DNA of 64,000 nt from Acinetobacter shaoyimingii. GTDB lineage: Bacteria > Pseudomonadota > Gammaproteobacteria > Pseudomonadales > Moraxellaceae. Below the pieces are notes generated by a model, which made no database searches, was not told where the DNA came from, and saw nothing but the letters and a program-made list of their open reading frames with translations. This document shows, in pieces, positions 26,118 to 35,180 of this stretch; positions within the stretch are counted from its first letter, which is position 1, and each line of letters begins with the position of its first letter. The stretch spans positions 1,054,001-1,118,000 of the forward strand of contig NZ_CP049801.1 of assembly GCF_011578045.1 (NCBI RefSeq). Direction: 5' to 3'. Both the position numbers and the translations under genes were made by a program.

Positions 26118-27131
26118 TTATTGTTGATTACGTTGCTGATCGTATAAACTTTCATTGGCAGGAGCGGATTCCAATTTAGAATCATCTTTATTGCCCAATA
26201 AGCCAAAACTTAAACGATTTAGTACACCTGATTTTTCTTTTTCTTGAGCTGGTTGTTCGCTACCAGTTTGTGAAACAGCTTGGCGACCAAAAATACCTAA
26301 AGTCGCTTTGTTAATCCAGCTTCCATCACGACGTGCCGCACGTAAATTGACATCACCATTGGCTTTTACCATATTGGGGTAGTTAAGCTTTAATACATCA
26401 ATATATTGTTGTGCAGTCGCTTTATCACCAAGTTTTTGATAGCCATATGCCATGGTTGCTAATGCTTCTGGAATTTGTGGTGTTTGTGGGTAATGTTCTA
26501 CCACCCATTGAGAGCGCTCAACGGCTGCAAGCCATGCTTTACGTTTCACATTAAAACGAGCCGCATTCATTTCGCTTTCAGCCAATTCTTGACCGATAAA
26601 TTTCATGCGCTGAGCCGCATCGACTGCATATTGGCTACTTGGGAAACGACGAATAAAATCGACAAAGTTTTGATACGCTACTTTTAAATAACTGACATCA
26701 CGATGTGCTTGTTGAAGTGAAGTATAGCGAAGTAGACCTTCGTAGTTTTGCTCCATATTGGCAACACCACGAACATAATATGCATAATCCACATTTTCAT
26801 GTTGCGGATTTAAACGAATAAAACGATCTGCTAAGGTCACAGTCGCTTCATAATCTTTTTGCATGAATTTTGTATAAAGTAAATCTAATTGTGCTTGTTG
26901 AGAATATTGTCCCGTCGGGAAATAAGTATCAATCGCTTCTAATGATTTTGCTGCATCGCTATATTGTCTACGGTCTAATGCTTTTTTTGCTTTGTCATAA
27001 TAACTTTGTTCGCTCGATTGCGGACCTTTATCAACAACATCTTTTTTTGGATTACTGCTACAGCCCACAAATGTAGCTGCTAAGCCTAACGATAAAGCAA
27101 GTATTGTAACTTTATAACGTGGTAGCGACAT
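26118..27131 (-). CDS. bamD: Outer-membrane assembly lipoprotein BamD
   Basis: BamD is an essential lipoprotein of the BAM complex that inserts beta-barrel proteins in the outer membrane. The signal peptide ends FVG-C24. TPR-like helical repeats follow: YYDKAKKALDRRQYSDAAKSLEAI (about 44-67), YVRGVANMEQ, VDFIRRFPSSQYAVDAAQRM, and VVEHYPQTPQIPEALATM. At 337 residues it is about 90 longer than E. coli BamD; the extra C-terminal 80 or so residues are polar and look disordered. It is divergent from rluD with a 71-base gap, a pairing also seen in many gammaproteobacteria. Confidence 0.93.
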   Translation of the reverse strand: MSLPRYKVTILALSLGLAATFVGCSSNPKKDVVDKGPQSSEQSYYDKAKKALDRRQYSDAAKSLEAIDTYFPTGQYSQQAQLDLLYTKFMQKDYEATVTLADRFIRLNPQHENVDYAYYVRGVANMEQNYEGLLRYTSLQQAHRDVSYLKVAYQNFVDFIRRFPSSQYAVDAAQRMKFIGQELAESEMNAARFNVKRKAWLAAVERSQWVVEHYPQTPQIPEALATMAYGYQKLGDKATAQQYIDVLKLNYPNMVKANGDVNLRAARRDGSWINKATLGIFGRQAVSQTGSEQPAQEKEKSGVLNRLSFGLLGNKDDSKLESAPANESLYDQQRNQQ

Positions 27132-27202
27132 AAAAATTCCTCTGTTTATACGGGCAATAGGCTACAATTGCACTATTAAACCACTTTTGTCCGAATGAGC
27201 AA

Positions 27203-28255
27203 ATGACTTCAGCACAATCTTCTAATTCTAATTTCCCAGAAACCGACTTCAATTTACTTGAAGATTCTGAGGATGCAGATAATCACAATTCCGCAGCAAC
27301 TGCAACACGTTTATCGTTGCAATTTCAATTGGATGAAAGCTATTTAGGTCTGCGAATTGATCAAGCCGCTGCTATGGTTTGGAGTGAATTCTCTCGCGAA
27401 AAACTAAAACAGTGGTTGAAAGAAGGTCACCTTCTTGTCAATGGTCAAGTTGTCAAACCTAAGTATAAATGTGAAGGGAATGAAATACTAAGCCTAGATG
27501 TTGAACTCGAAGTTCAAACTGGTGCTGAGCCTGAAAATATCCCACTTAACATTGTCTATGAAGATAATGACATTCTCGTCATTAATAAACCAGTCGGAAT
27601 GATCGTGCACCCTGGTGCAGGTAACCCAAATGGTACATTAGTTAACGCATTACTCTACCATTACCCAAAGTCTGCTGAATTATCACGTGCAGGCTTGGTG
27701 CATCGTATCGATAAAGACACCTCTGGTTTATTGGTTGTTGCGAAAAATTTAGAAGCGCAATTTTCTTTAAGTAAGCAATTGGCAAAAAAATCAGTGTACC
27801 GAGTATACGATTTAATCACATATGGCAACATTATTGCAGGTGGAACGATTGATGAGCCGATCAAGCGTCATCCTGTCGATCGTGTGAAAATGGCAATTTT
27901 ACCGGGCGGTCGAGATGCCGTAACTCATTACAATGTGAAAGAACGTTTTCAAAATTTCACGCGTGTTCAAGCACAGTTAGAAACGGGTCGTACGCATCAA
28001 ATTCGTGTTCACTTTAGCTATATTGGATTCCCGCTGATTGGTGATCCTGTTTATGTGAGTCGTGTGAAAGTCCCAGCAGGAGCTTCTGAAACTTTAGCCA
28101 GCACTTTACGTGCGTTTAAACGTCAGGCATTACATGCTTCAAAATTAGGGCTGGTTCATCCACGTTCAGGCGAAGAAATGACATTTGAAGCGCCTTGGCC
28201 AGAAGACTTTACGGCACTTTTGGATGTGCTGCGAAGTGAAAACAAAGCCTATTAA
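27203..28255 (+). CDS. rluD: 23S rRNA pseudouridine synthase RluD
   Basis: RluD converts uridines 1911, 1915 and 1917 (E. coli numbering) of helix 69 to pseudouridine. The 350-residue protein begins with about 40 acidic, probably disordered residues absent from E. coli, then an S4 RNA-binding domain (LGLRIDQAAAMVWSEFSREKLKQWLKEG, 48-75), and the catalytic domain with HRIDKDTSGL at 168-177 containing the catalytic aspartate, and RTHQIRVHF. pgeF follows 50 bases downstream, the conserved rluD-pgeF order. Confidence 0.94.
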   Translation: MTSAQSSNSNFPETDFNLLEDSEDADNHNSAATATRLSLQFQLDESYLGLRIDQAAAMVWSEFSREKLKQWLKEGHLLVNGQVVKPKYKCEGNEILSLDVELEVQTGAEPENIPLNIVYEDNDILVINKPVGMIVHPGAGNPNGTLVNALLYHYPKSAELSRAGLVHRIDKDTSGLLVVAKNLEAQFSLSKQLAKKSVYRVYDLITYGNIIAGGTIDEPIKRHPVDRVKMAILPGGRDAVTHYNVKERFQNFTRVQAQLETGRTHQIRVHFSYIGFPLIGDPVYVSRVKVPAGASETLASTLRAFKRQALHASKLGLVHPRSGEEMTFEAPWPEDFTALLDVLRSENKAY

Positions 28256-28305
28256 GCGCTTTTTGAGTTCACTTTAGATTTAACGAATGATTAAGGAAAA
28301 TGTAC

Positions 28306-29046
28306 ATGCAATTTGTTCAAGGTTTACCCCAGGGTGTATATGTGGGACAAACTCAAGTTCAACATGACCAAGCTCAACCATCAAGTAGTACTGAACTTGA
28401 GGGCTTCAATTTGGCATTGCATGTACATGATGATCCTCAGCGTGTTCAACAGCATCGCATGACGCTGTTGAATGAGTTCTCAGCATTTGGCGTAGATAAA
28501 ATCACATGGATGACACAAACCCATAGCACAATATGTCATACCATTAATGAGCAAATTCCGTTTGATGCTTTGGAAGGTGATGGTTTGGTGACGCAAACCA
28601 AAGGTCATGCATTGATGATGATGACCGCAGATTGTTTACCTGTAGTTTTAGGTAATGCCGAAGGGACTGAAATTGCAAATTTGCATGCAGGATGGCGTGG
28701 TCTTGCAAATGGGATTATCGAAAATACCATCGAAGAAATGCAGTCTGAGCCTACATGGGCATGGTTAGGCGCTGCTATTAGTCAACCATGTTTTGAAGTG
28801 GGCGCTGAGGTCAAAGAAATTTTCTGTAGCAAGTATCCAGCATTATCGTCAGCATTCGAAAATGGTGAAAATCAAGGCAAATATCAAGCAGATTTGTATG
28901 CCATTGCGCGTTATATTTTAAATCAGTTTGGGATTCGCCAAGTCTTTGGTGGCGACCAATGTACTTATCGTCAAGCAGAGCACTACTATTCGTATCGCCG
29001 TAATGCCAAGACAGGAAGAATGGCAACTTTCGTGTTTATGCAATAA
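28306..29046 (+). CDS. pgeF: Peptidoglycan editing factor PgeF (YfiH, laccase-domain)
   Basis: PgeF family proteins (formerly polyphenol oxidase/laccase domain) remove or prevent mis-incorporated serine-containing peptidoglycan precursors. The 246-residue protein has the metal-binding pattern: H in TQTHSTICH, C in TADCLPVVLGN and H in NLHAGWRGLANGI, and ends in YYSYRRNAKTGRMA. I start at ATG 28306 because AAGGA lies 8 bases upstream; the ATG two codons earlier is too close. It follows rluD, as usual. Confidence 0.92.
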   Translation: MQFVQGLPQGVYVGQTQVQHDQAQPSSSTELEGFNLALHVHDDPQRVQQHRMTLLNEFSAFGVDKITWMTQTHSTICHTINEQIPFDALEGDGLVTQTKGHALMMMTADCLPVVLGNAEGTEIANLHAGWRGLANGIIENTIEEMQSEPTWAWLGAAISQPCFEVGAEVKEIFCSKYPALSSAFENGENQGKYQADLYAIARYILNQFGIRQVFGGDQCTYRQAEHYYSYRRNAKTGRMATFVFMQ

Positions 29047-29086
29047 TAGTGTTAAACTGTTGTGCAAAATGTAATTTTGCTTTCTT

Positions 29087-29644
29087 ATGTCTGATCTCTC
29101 AAAATCTCTAGCCATCGTATATCACAGTCCATATGGGCATACAGCCAAAGTTGCCGAATTTATTGCCCAAGGCGCGAGTCAAATGGGTGTTCGTGTTCAA
29201 TGTATGAACATTGAACATGTCGACTGGGATTTTCTTGATCAAGCTGAAGCCATAATATTTGGTTGCCCAACCTATATGGGAAGCGTGACAGGTCAATTTA
29301 AAATGTTTATGGACTCGAGTTCTAAGCGTTGGAAAAATCGGATTTGGAGTGGCAAATTAGCCGCAGGTTTTACCAACTCAGGTGGTTTAAGCGGAGATAA
29401 ATTATCTGTCCTACAACAAATCAATTTATTTGCAATGCAACATGGCATGTTATGGTCGGGCTTACCGCTCATGTCAACAGGTCATGGTGAACGAGATCTA
29501 AATCGTTTGGCGAGTAGTTTAGGGTTAATGACACAGTCTGATAATGCTCCAGTTGAAATCACACCACCTCAAGGTGATTTAGATACAGCGATTTGGTTTG
29601 GAGAATATATCGCTGGTTTGGTGAATAAAATAAATATGCACTAG
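29087..29644 (+). CDS. WrbA-like flavodoxin / NAD(P)H:quinone oxidoreductase family protein
   Basis: A 185-residue flavodoxin-fold protein. The FMN phosphate loop is YHSPYGHTAKVAE (12-24), the isoalloxazine loops are CPTYMGSVTGQFK (about 60-72) and TNSGGLSGDK, and the FAMQHGMLW segment matches WrbA/flavodoxin-like reductases. A role in two-electron quinone reduction is inferred. It is 40 bases after pgeF. Its stop codon TAG is the first part of the CTAG target of an IS5-type insertion, so the reading frame is intact but its natural terminator is now 840 bases away. Confidence 0.85.
   Translation: MSDLSKSLAIVYHSPYGHTAKVAEFIAQGASQMGVRVQCMNIEHVDWDFLDQAEAIIFGCPTYMGSVTGQFKMFMDSSSKRWKNRIWSGKLAAGFTNSGGLSGDKLSVLQQINLFAMQHGMLWSGLPLMSTGHGERDLNRLASSLGLMTQSDNAPVEITPPQGDLDTAIWFGEYIAGLVNKINMH
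29641..29644 (+). repeat. Left target site duplication (CTAG) of the IS5-type element
   Basis: CTAG occurs directly on both sides of the element (29641-29644 and 30482-30485). The left copy contains the stop codon of the flavodoxin gene. Because CTAG is palindromic and the inverted repeats end in G/C, a shorter TA duplication is also possible. Confidence 0.7.
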
Positions 29645-30481
29645 GGTCTGTTGACATTTGCTGTTCAAAAAAATAGCGAGAAAGTAAAATTCAATCGCCA
29701 AACTAAATCTACTCCTCGCTATGCCTCGAACAATGCTGACGGATCAACACTGGTCTAAGCTGAAATCTATTCTTATCAATTTTGGTATTTATCTCAAACA
29801 TAATTTGAGATTATTCATTGAAGCAATTCTCTATCGGATTAGAACGGGTTGCCCTTGGCGAGATTTGCCTGAAATATTTGGCAAACCAAACTCTATTTTT
29901 AAGAAATTTAATCGTTGGTGCAAAGACAGTAAGTTGATAAAAGTATTTAAATTATTATCCAATGATCCAGATTCAGAATGGGTTTTTATTGATGCCTCTC
30001 ATGTGCGAGCACATCAACATGCGGCAGGAGTGAAAGACCAAGCTATTTCTAAAAGCATTGGTGGAAATAGTTCTAAAATCCATTTAGCTATGGATGCGAA
30101 TGGAAATCCTATTGAATTTATCATTGGTGATGGCAAGACCCATGATGTAAAAGTTGCACCTAATTTGATTGATGCTTTGGATTTAAAAGAAACAGAAATA
30201 TTGTGTGCAGATAAGGGTTATGATTCAGAATTACTTAGAGAAAAAATTGAGAATACCGAAACTAAAGCGAACATTCCAAAGAAATGTAATTCTAAATCTA
30301 GCAATCAGCACATGGATTGGTATTTATATAAAATCAGGCACTTAGTGGAGAATGCATTTGCAAGATTGAAACATTTTCGAGGAATTGCAACTCGGTATGA
30401 CAAGCTAAAGCAGAACTATGAAAACTCAGTTGCTTTAGCCTGTATCTTTATCTGGTTACCATTATGAAATGTCAACAGACC
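29645..30481 (+). mobile_element. IS5-family insertion sequence, complete (837 bp)
   Basis: Perfect 15-bp terminal inverted repeats GGTCTGTTGACATTT (29645-29659) and AAATGTCAACAGACC (30467-30481) enclose a single transposase gene. CTAG flanks it on both sides. No internal stop, so it looks functional and recent. I cannot assign an IS name without a database. Confidence 0.93.
29721..30467 (+). CDS. IS5-family transposase
   Basis: A 248-residue DDE transposase in one open frame (many relatives need a frameshift to join two frames). An N-terminal helix-turn-helix region (MLTDQHWSKL...RTGCPWRDLPEIFGKPNSIF) precedes the catalytic residues D91 in FIDASHVRAHQH, D164 in CADKGYDS and E210 in HLVENAFARLKHFRGIATRYDK, the last being the IS5-family DDE signature with R and Y following E. 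The stop codon overlaps the right inverted repeat. Confidence 0.95.
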   Translation: MPRTMLTDQHWSKLKSILINFGIYLKHNLRLFIEAILYRIRTGCPWRDLPEIFGKPNSIFKKFNRWCKDSKLIKVFKLLSNDPDSEWVFIDASHVRAHQHAAGVKDQAISKSIGGNSSKIHLAMDANGNPIEFIIGDGKTHDVKVAPNLIDALDLKETEILCADKGYDSELLREKIENTETKANIPKKCNSKSSNQHMDWYLYKIRHLVENAFARLKHFRGIATRYDKLKQNYENSVALACIFIWLPL

Positions 30482-30485
30482 CTAG
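30482..30485 (+). repeat. Right target site duplication (CTAG)
   Basis: Partner of the CTAG at 29641-29644. The sequence after it continues the original 3' flank of the flavodoxin gene. Confidence 0.7.
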
Positions 30486-30852
30486 TTATTGCGTTATTTT
30501 AATTTATTTTTCATTGATTTTAAGTCACTCTTTGAGTGGCTTTTTTATAAGATGTACTAAACTAAATATTTGTTTATATTCAAAATTGGTAAATAAAAGC
30601 CAATGGTGCTCATGAAATAAATTCACCATGTATGCGTATTTTCATTCAAATTTGCATTGAATCTATGTGTCATAGCACACATTTTTATCTTTATGATTAG
30701 ACTTGTTTACATCTTTTGGTCGGATTTTTTGAAAAAATATTTGGGTTGATTATATTTTTTGCTAATATTGAAAATAATTTATACGTCTTAAGATTAAAAA
30801 GTCGTTAAGAATAATTAAATAAAAATGAATATTAAGATTAGGATAATCTGAT
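30486..30852. other. Intergenic region before the FilA-like gene
   Basis: A 367-base AT-rich gap. It begins with the former 3' flank of the flavodoxin gene, including a terminator, and ends with the promoter region of the next gene. A weak promoter candidate is TTGGGT (30741-30746), 16-base spacer, TAATAT (30763-30768). Nothing else stands out. Confidence 0.5.
30521..30548 (+). terminator. Terminator originally serving the pgeF-flavodoxin transcript
   Basis: GTCACTC-ttt-GAGTGGC followed by six T residues. Without the insertion sequence it would lie about 36 bases past the flavodoxin stop. Confidence 0.75.
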
Positions 30853-32139
30853 ATGAAAAATAAATGGATGAATGCACTCTTTTTTTCACTCCCTTTTGCT
30901 GTCAGTGCATCTACAGTATATGCAAATCCTGTTGAGTTACAGGCCTTATCTGACCAAGAATTGTCAGATGTAAATGGTCAAGCATTACTGAGTCTCTCTT
31001 ATATTTCTCCGACTGATGCTGAAAATAAAATGGCTGGAAATGTAGTAGGTTTTTATAAACTCGGTATGGAAGCAGATGTAAAGCTCAATGCAAATATTCG
31101 CAGTTTACAACTGGGCTGTGGTGGGATAAACGGTGCGGGTAACTGTGATATCGATATTGATAACTTAAGTCTGAGTGGTGTTTCTGATACCCGAGATGGA
31201 CGTGCCAGTTCTTCAGCTGTATTGACCAATCCCTTTGTTGAGTTTGCCATTAAAAATCCAAATTCTTCCTCTACACGTGAAGTCGTTGGCTTACGTTTAA
31301 GTGCTGAAAAAGTACTGGGCCTTTTAACCATGGGTGAGGAAAACTCGGATAAACCCAATGGGATTAATAGCCTGAGTGGTTATTTGAAAATTTTACCCAC
31401 CACGGGTGTTGCATCCACTACAGTCAGATCTATGACCTATAATGATACCAAGATGAATATCGACGGGAATATTCGTCTATTGTTAAATACAGGTTCGGGA
31501 TCTGGTTATTCAACCAATGACTATGATTTAGGTCTTGAATCAGCAAGTGCTAATTTGTCAGTGAATGGCACCACGATAACCGGGTCACGTATGAATTCGG
31601 CAAATTTAACGGGTGTTGCGACCATTGGTGGTTTAGATTTTTCTGGTCGAATTGTTGCTCGGTTGAACAGTGCCTTAGTCAATTGGTTGCCTGTTCCAAT
31701 CAGTGCGAGAGGGCAGATTACGGGTTTGACAGCAGATCTCAAGATTTCAGAAAATTTAGGCTTTATTCATAAATTACCTGTCAATAATCCATTTTCTTTA
31801 TCATTACAGAGTCAAAGTGTTTTTTGGCCTGGTGCAACTGTGGCTGCCAATAGAGGTTGGTGGTTAGCACTCGAAGATGGCATTGATATTGGTCAAGTCA
31901 CACCTTCCAATACCATTGATATATCAGATGATATTTTAAAACAGGTGGTTCCACATATTAGTCAGTATTTAAAAAATAATCCGTCTTATTGTCCTTTAGT
32001 CTCTTGTGCAATTACTGGATTAAATATTGGTAATGTGAATTTGACAGGGTCTAAACCGCTGAATTTCCCTATCCAAGATTTAAAATTGGCAACACAGACC
32101 TTCGCTCCGAACTGTTATGGTAACTTGAAATTCTGTTAA
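30853..32139 (+). CDS. Secreted FilA-like surface protein
   Basis: A 428-residue exported protein with a clear signal peptide (MKNKWMNALFFSLPFAVSAS...YA, cleavage near residue 25). The mature N terminus LQALSDQELSDVNGQALLSLSYISPTD is the motif seen at the start of a group of Acinetobacter surface/pilus-associated proteins, including one annotated FilA. The remainder is beta-rich and repetitive in character (G, N, S, T rich), with cysteines paired near 88/98 and at the C terminus (CPLVSC, CYGNLKFC). Its role in a pilus is inference; no usher or chaperone gene is nearby. The stop codon lies inside a 9-bp tandem repeat. Confidence 0.75.
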   Translation: MKNKWMNALFFSLPFAVSASTVYANPVELQALSDQELSDVNGQALLSLSYISPTDAENKMAGNVVGFYKLGMEADVKLNANIRSLQLGCGGINGAGNCDIDIDNLSLSGVSDTRDGRASSSAVLTNPFVEFAIKNPNSSSTREVVGLRLSAEKVLGLLTMGEENSDKPNGINSLSGYLKILPTTGVASTTVRSMTYNDTKMNIDGNIRLLLNTGSGSGYSTNDYDLGLESASANLSVNGTTITGSRMNSANLTGVATIGGLDFSGRIVARLNSALVNWLPVPISARGQITGLTADLKISENLGFIHKLPVNNPFSLSLQSQSVFWPGATVAANRGWWLALEDGIDIGQVTPSNTIDISDDILKQVVPHISQYLKNNPSYCPLVSCAITGLNIGNVNLTGSKPLNFPIQDLKLATQTFAPNCYGNLKFC

Positions 32140-32156
32140 TTCTGTTAATTCTGTTA
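32130..32156 (+). repeat. Three tandem copies of a 9-bp repeat at the stop codon
   Basis: ATTCTGTTA is repeated three times without mismatch. Each copy contains the same in-frame FC-stop, so the gene has three successive in-frame TAA codons. Replication slippage is the likely origin. Confidence 0.9.
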
Positions 32157-32172
32157 AGCCTTCATTCACCAT

Positions 32173-32202
32173 AAAAAAAACCTCCTAAAGGAGGTTTTTT
32201 TT
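32173..32202. terminator. Bidirectional terminator between FilA-like gene and smpB
   Basis: AAAAAAAACCTCC-taaa-GGAGGTTTTTTTT between convergent genes. Confidence 0.92.
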
Positions 32203-32677
32203 ATTTATGAAAAATACGGGCTTTATCACGTTGCCAATCACGATCTTTTTCAGTAGCACGTTTATCGTGTAACTGTTTCCCTTTTACCAGTGCAATTTCA
32301 AGTTTGACCAAACGACCTTTCCAGTAACACGCCAAGGGAACACAGGTATAACCTTTTTGGTTAATTGCCCCTTGAAGTTTTTCGAGTTCACGTCTTGATA
32401 ACAATAATTTACGTGTACGTGTTGATTCTGGAACCACATGAGTAGAAGCTGTTAATAAAGGTTGAATTTGAGCACCAAACAAAAAAGCTTCGTTATTTTT
32501 AAAAATAATATAGCTTTCAGTAATCGTCATACGTCCAGCACGTAATGACTTTACTTCCCAGCCTTGCAATGAGAGACCAGCTTCGAATTTTTCTTCAATA
32601 AAATAATCGTGGCGTGCGCGTTTGTTCTGCGCAATAGTTCCACCATTATTCTTTTTTACGACTATATTTTTCGACAT
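32201..32677 (-). CDS. smpB: SsrA-binding protein SmpB
   Basis: SmpB binds tmRNA and brings it to stalled ribosomes for rescue. The 158-residue protein has the family marks [32 protein letters not shown] (18-49) and the C-terminal basic helix ([15 protein letters not shown]) that reaches into the decoding centre. The tmRNA gene is not in the window. It is divergent from coaD. Confidence 0.97.
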   Translation of the reverse strand: MSKNIVVKKNNGGTIAQNKRARHDYFIEEKFEAGLSLQGWEVKSLRAGRMTITESYIIFKNNEAFLFGAQIQPLLTASTHVVPESTRTRKLLLSRRELEKLQGAINQKGYTCVPLACYWKGRLVKLEIALVKGKQLHDKRATEKDRDWQRDKARIFHK

Positions 32678-32780
32678 AAGACTAATATTCCAAGATTAAG
32701 CGTATTTTGCCTTAAACTTGGCTTCAGGTGAAGTGATTTCAAGTACAAGAGATATTCGCTATACAACAAGTTTTTGTTAA

Positions 32781-33308
<528 letters not shown>

Positions 33309-33309
33309 A

Positions 33310-33579
33310 GTGTCTTTATTTATTACTGATGAATGCATCAACTGTGATGTTTGTGAACCTGTATGTCCCAATGAAGCGATTTTCATGGGTGAGGTGATTT
33401 ATGAAATCAACCCAGATTTGTGTACAGAGTGCGTAGGACATCACGATCAACCCCAATGTTCACTTTTCTGTCCTGTCGATTGCATTCCGCATGATCCCAA
33501 TCATGTGGAATCTCAAGATGAATTGATGGAAAAGTATAAAATGCTAATTGCTCAAAAAAGCGCGAGCAATTCACCTTAA
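33310..33579 (+). CDS. YfhL/Alvin-type 2[4Fe-4S] ferredoxin
   Basis: An 89-residue ferredoxin with two cluster motifs: C9, C12, C15, C19 (CINCDVCEPVCP) and C38, C41, C50, C54 with the eight-residue spacing that marks the Allochromatium-type (Alvin) group, plus C58. It carries single electrons at low potential; its partner is unknown. Start GTG at 33310 (MSLFITDECINC) with AAGG 9 bases upstream inside coaD; the open frame continues upstream in coaD but those residues are not ferredoxin. Co-transcribed with coaD. Confidence 0.92.
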   Translation: MSLFITDECINCDVCEPVCPNEAIFMGEVIYEINPDLCTECVGHHDQPQCSLFCPVDCIPHDPNHVESQDELMEKYKMLIAQKSASNSP

Positions 33580-33600
33580 AGTTTGATAATATGCGCGTCT

Positions 33601-33980
<380 letters not shown>

Positions 33981-34011
33981 TCAAAATTTGTACAAACGGT
34001 TTCAAAATCAC

Positions 34012-34040
34012 TTGACCAATATTGTAATCAAGTAGATAAT
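34012..34040 (+). promoter_or_regulatory. Promoter of tRNA-Met copy 1
   Basis: TTGACC (34012-34017), 17-base spacer, GATAAT (34035-34040), then the GC-rich discriminator GCGCC typical of stable RNA promoters under stringent control. Confidence 0.8.
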
Positions 34041-34055
34041 GCGCCCACAGTTTAC

Positions 34056-34132
34056 GGCTATGTAGCTCAGTTGGTTAGAGCACCGCACTCATAATGCGGG
34101 GGTCACAAGTTCAAGTCTCGTCATAGCCACCA
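34056..34132 (+). tRNA. tRNA-Met (CAT), elongator, copy 1
   Basis: 77 bases with encoded CCA. GGCTATG pairs with CATAGCC, the anticodon loop is CTCATAA, and the T arm is TTCAAGT. The start GGCTA and paired first position mark it as elongator, not initiator. Identical to the copy at 36552-36628. Confidence 0.95.
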
Positions 34133-34140
34133 TTTTTATA

Positions 34141-34169
34141 GACCTTGCTCACTAGCAAGGTCTTTTTTT
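34141..34169 (+). terminator. Terminator of tRNA-Met copy 1
   Basis: GACCTTGC-tcacta-GCAAGGTC followed by seven T residues. Confidence 0.9.
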
Positions 34170-34200
34170 GCCTGTATATAATCACAATGAGCTGAACCAA

Positions 34201-35148
34201 TTAAAACCCAAGGTTCATTGAAGTGCCTTGACCTGAATGGATGAGTGTAATTACACCTCGATTTTCAACAATATCAAAGGTTACAGAATGATTTATACGA
34301 ACCAAACCAAACTGATCTGCATAATTTAATTGGGCTTTATCAATTCCATTGTTAGCAATAAACCCCGGTTCTTGATGATTGAGTTTTTCCAATAGCAACT
34401 GTGCAGTATCTAAGTCATTCTGGGTTGGTCGTTGATTGAGATCAAAACTCAGTATTTGGTTTAACGATTCAGCTTCACCGAGATAGGTATGATGAGTGAT
34501 GAGTTGAATATTGTGGACAGTAGGATCTAAGCTTGAAAAGTCTTGATTTTGGCGTTTACTGCTTTGCCAAATAGCTGTAATCAGTAAGGCTAAAGTGATC
34601 AGCGCCAAAATATAAAAATGGCCTTTCCAGATGGGAGTGATCTTAAGGCTAGATTGGCTGTTGCGTAGCACTTGTGTACGTGTGAGCCAGTCATGTAGGC
34701 CTTGTTGGCTCTGTGTATTAAATGCAGCTAAGTATATACAAGCAATCACGATGGACAGCAGTATAACTTGTACAATAGACCACATCAGTGAAAATTGAGC
34801 GTATGGCTTTAAATACCCAATAAAACACAGTGGTAAGACAAAAATAGCTGATCTGAGAAATGACTGCGCTATACCAATCTCTTGACTGGTTGCATTCGTG
34901 ACACGAATCCTGCACAGCATTTTTCCAATAGTCTTTCCTGAGCCAATATGGCTATTCAGCATGACAAAATAAACCAAGCAATATATACAACCCATGACGT
35001 GGATAACGAAAGGTGAGAGATTGGTATGTGCAATAATTAACTTTACTAGAAATGTACAACTTATACCTAAAATAATCAGATCGATGATTAACGCAAAAGC
35101 ACGTGGCAAGATTGGGTGTGATTTATGATTTTTCATTGTTGTATTCAT
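34201..35148 (-). CDS. RDD family membrane protein (second of a pair)
   Basis: A 315-residue inner-membrane protein. The RDD domain fills the N-terminal half: PRAFALIIDLIILGISCTF (the RDD motif position reads RAFALIID, about 13-20), a conserved GKTIGKMLCRIRVTN (about 70-84), a third and fourth helix, and DWLTRTQV. After another helix (about 175-192) comes a soluble C-terminal domain of about 110 residues shared with the upstream paralogue. The function is unknown; some RDD proteins are Na+/H+ antiporters. It is 32 bases downstream of the paralogue on the same strand. No ribosome site is evident at the ATG. Confidence 0.8.
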   Translation of the reverse strand: MNTTMKNHKSHPILPRAFALIIDLIILGISCTFLVKLIIAHTNLSPFVIHVMGCIYCLVYFVMLNSHIGSGKTIGKMLCRIRVTNATSQEIGIAQSFLRSAIFVLPLCFIGYLKPYAQFSLMWSIVQVILLSIVIACIYLAAFNTQSQQGLHDWLTRTQVLRNSQSSLKITPIWKGHFYILALITLALLITAIWQSSKRQNQDFSSLDPTVHNIQLITHHTYLGEAESLNQILSFDLNQRPTQNDLDTAQLLLEKLNHQEPGFIANNGIDKAQLNYADQFGLVRINHSVTFDIVENRGVITLIHSGQGTSMNLGF

Positions 35149-35180
35149 GATTGTATTTAAAATGATAAGTAACTTAAGAG

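Larger units (their letters stand above)
34033..34169 (+). repeat. Direct repeat copy 1 carrying tRNA-Met, -10 region and terminator
   Basis: This stretch matches 36529-36667 almost completely: 23 bases before the tRNA (one mismatch), the whole 77-base tRNA and 12 bases after it, then a terminator differing only by paired changes and a 2-base insertion. The two copies bracket two RDD genes. Confidence 0.9.
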
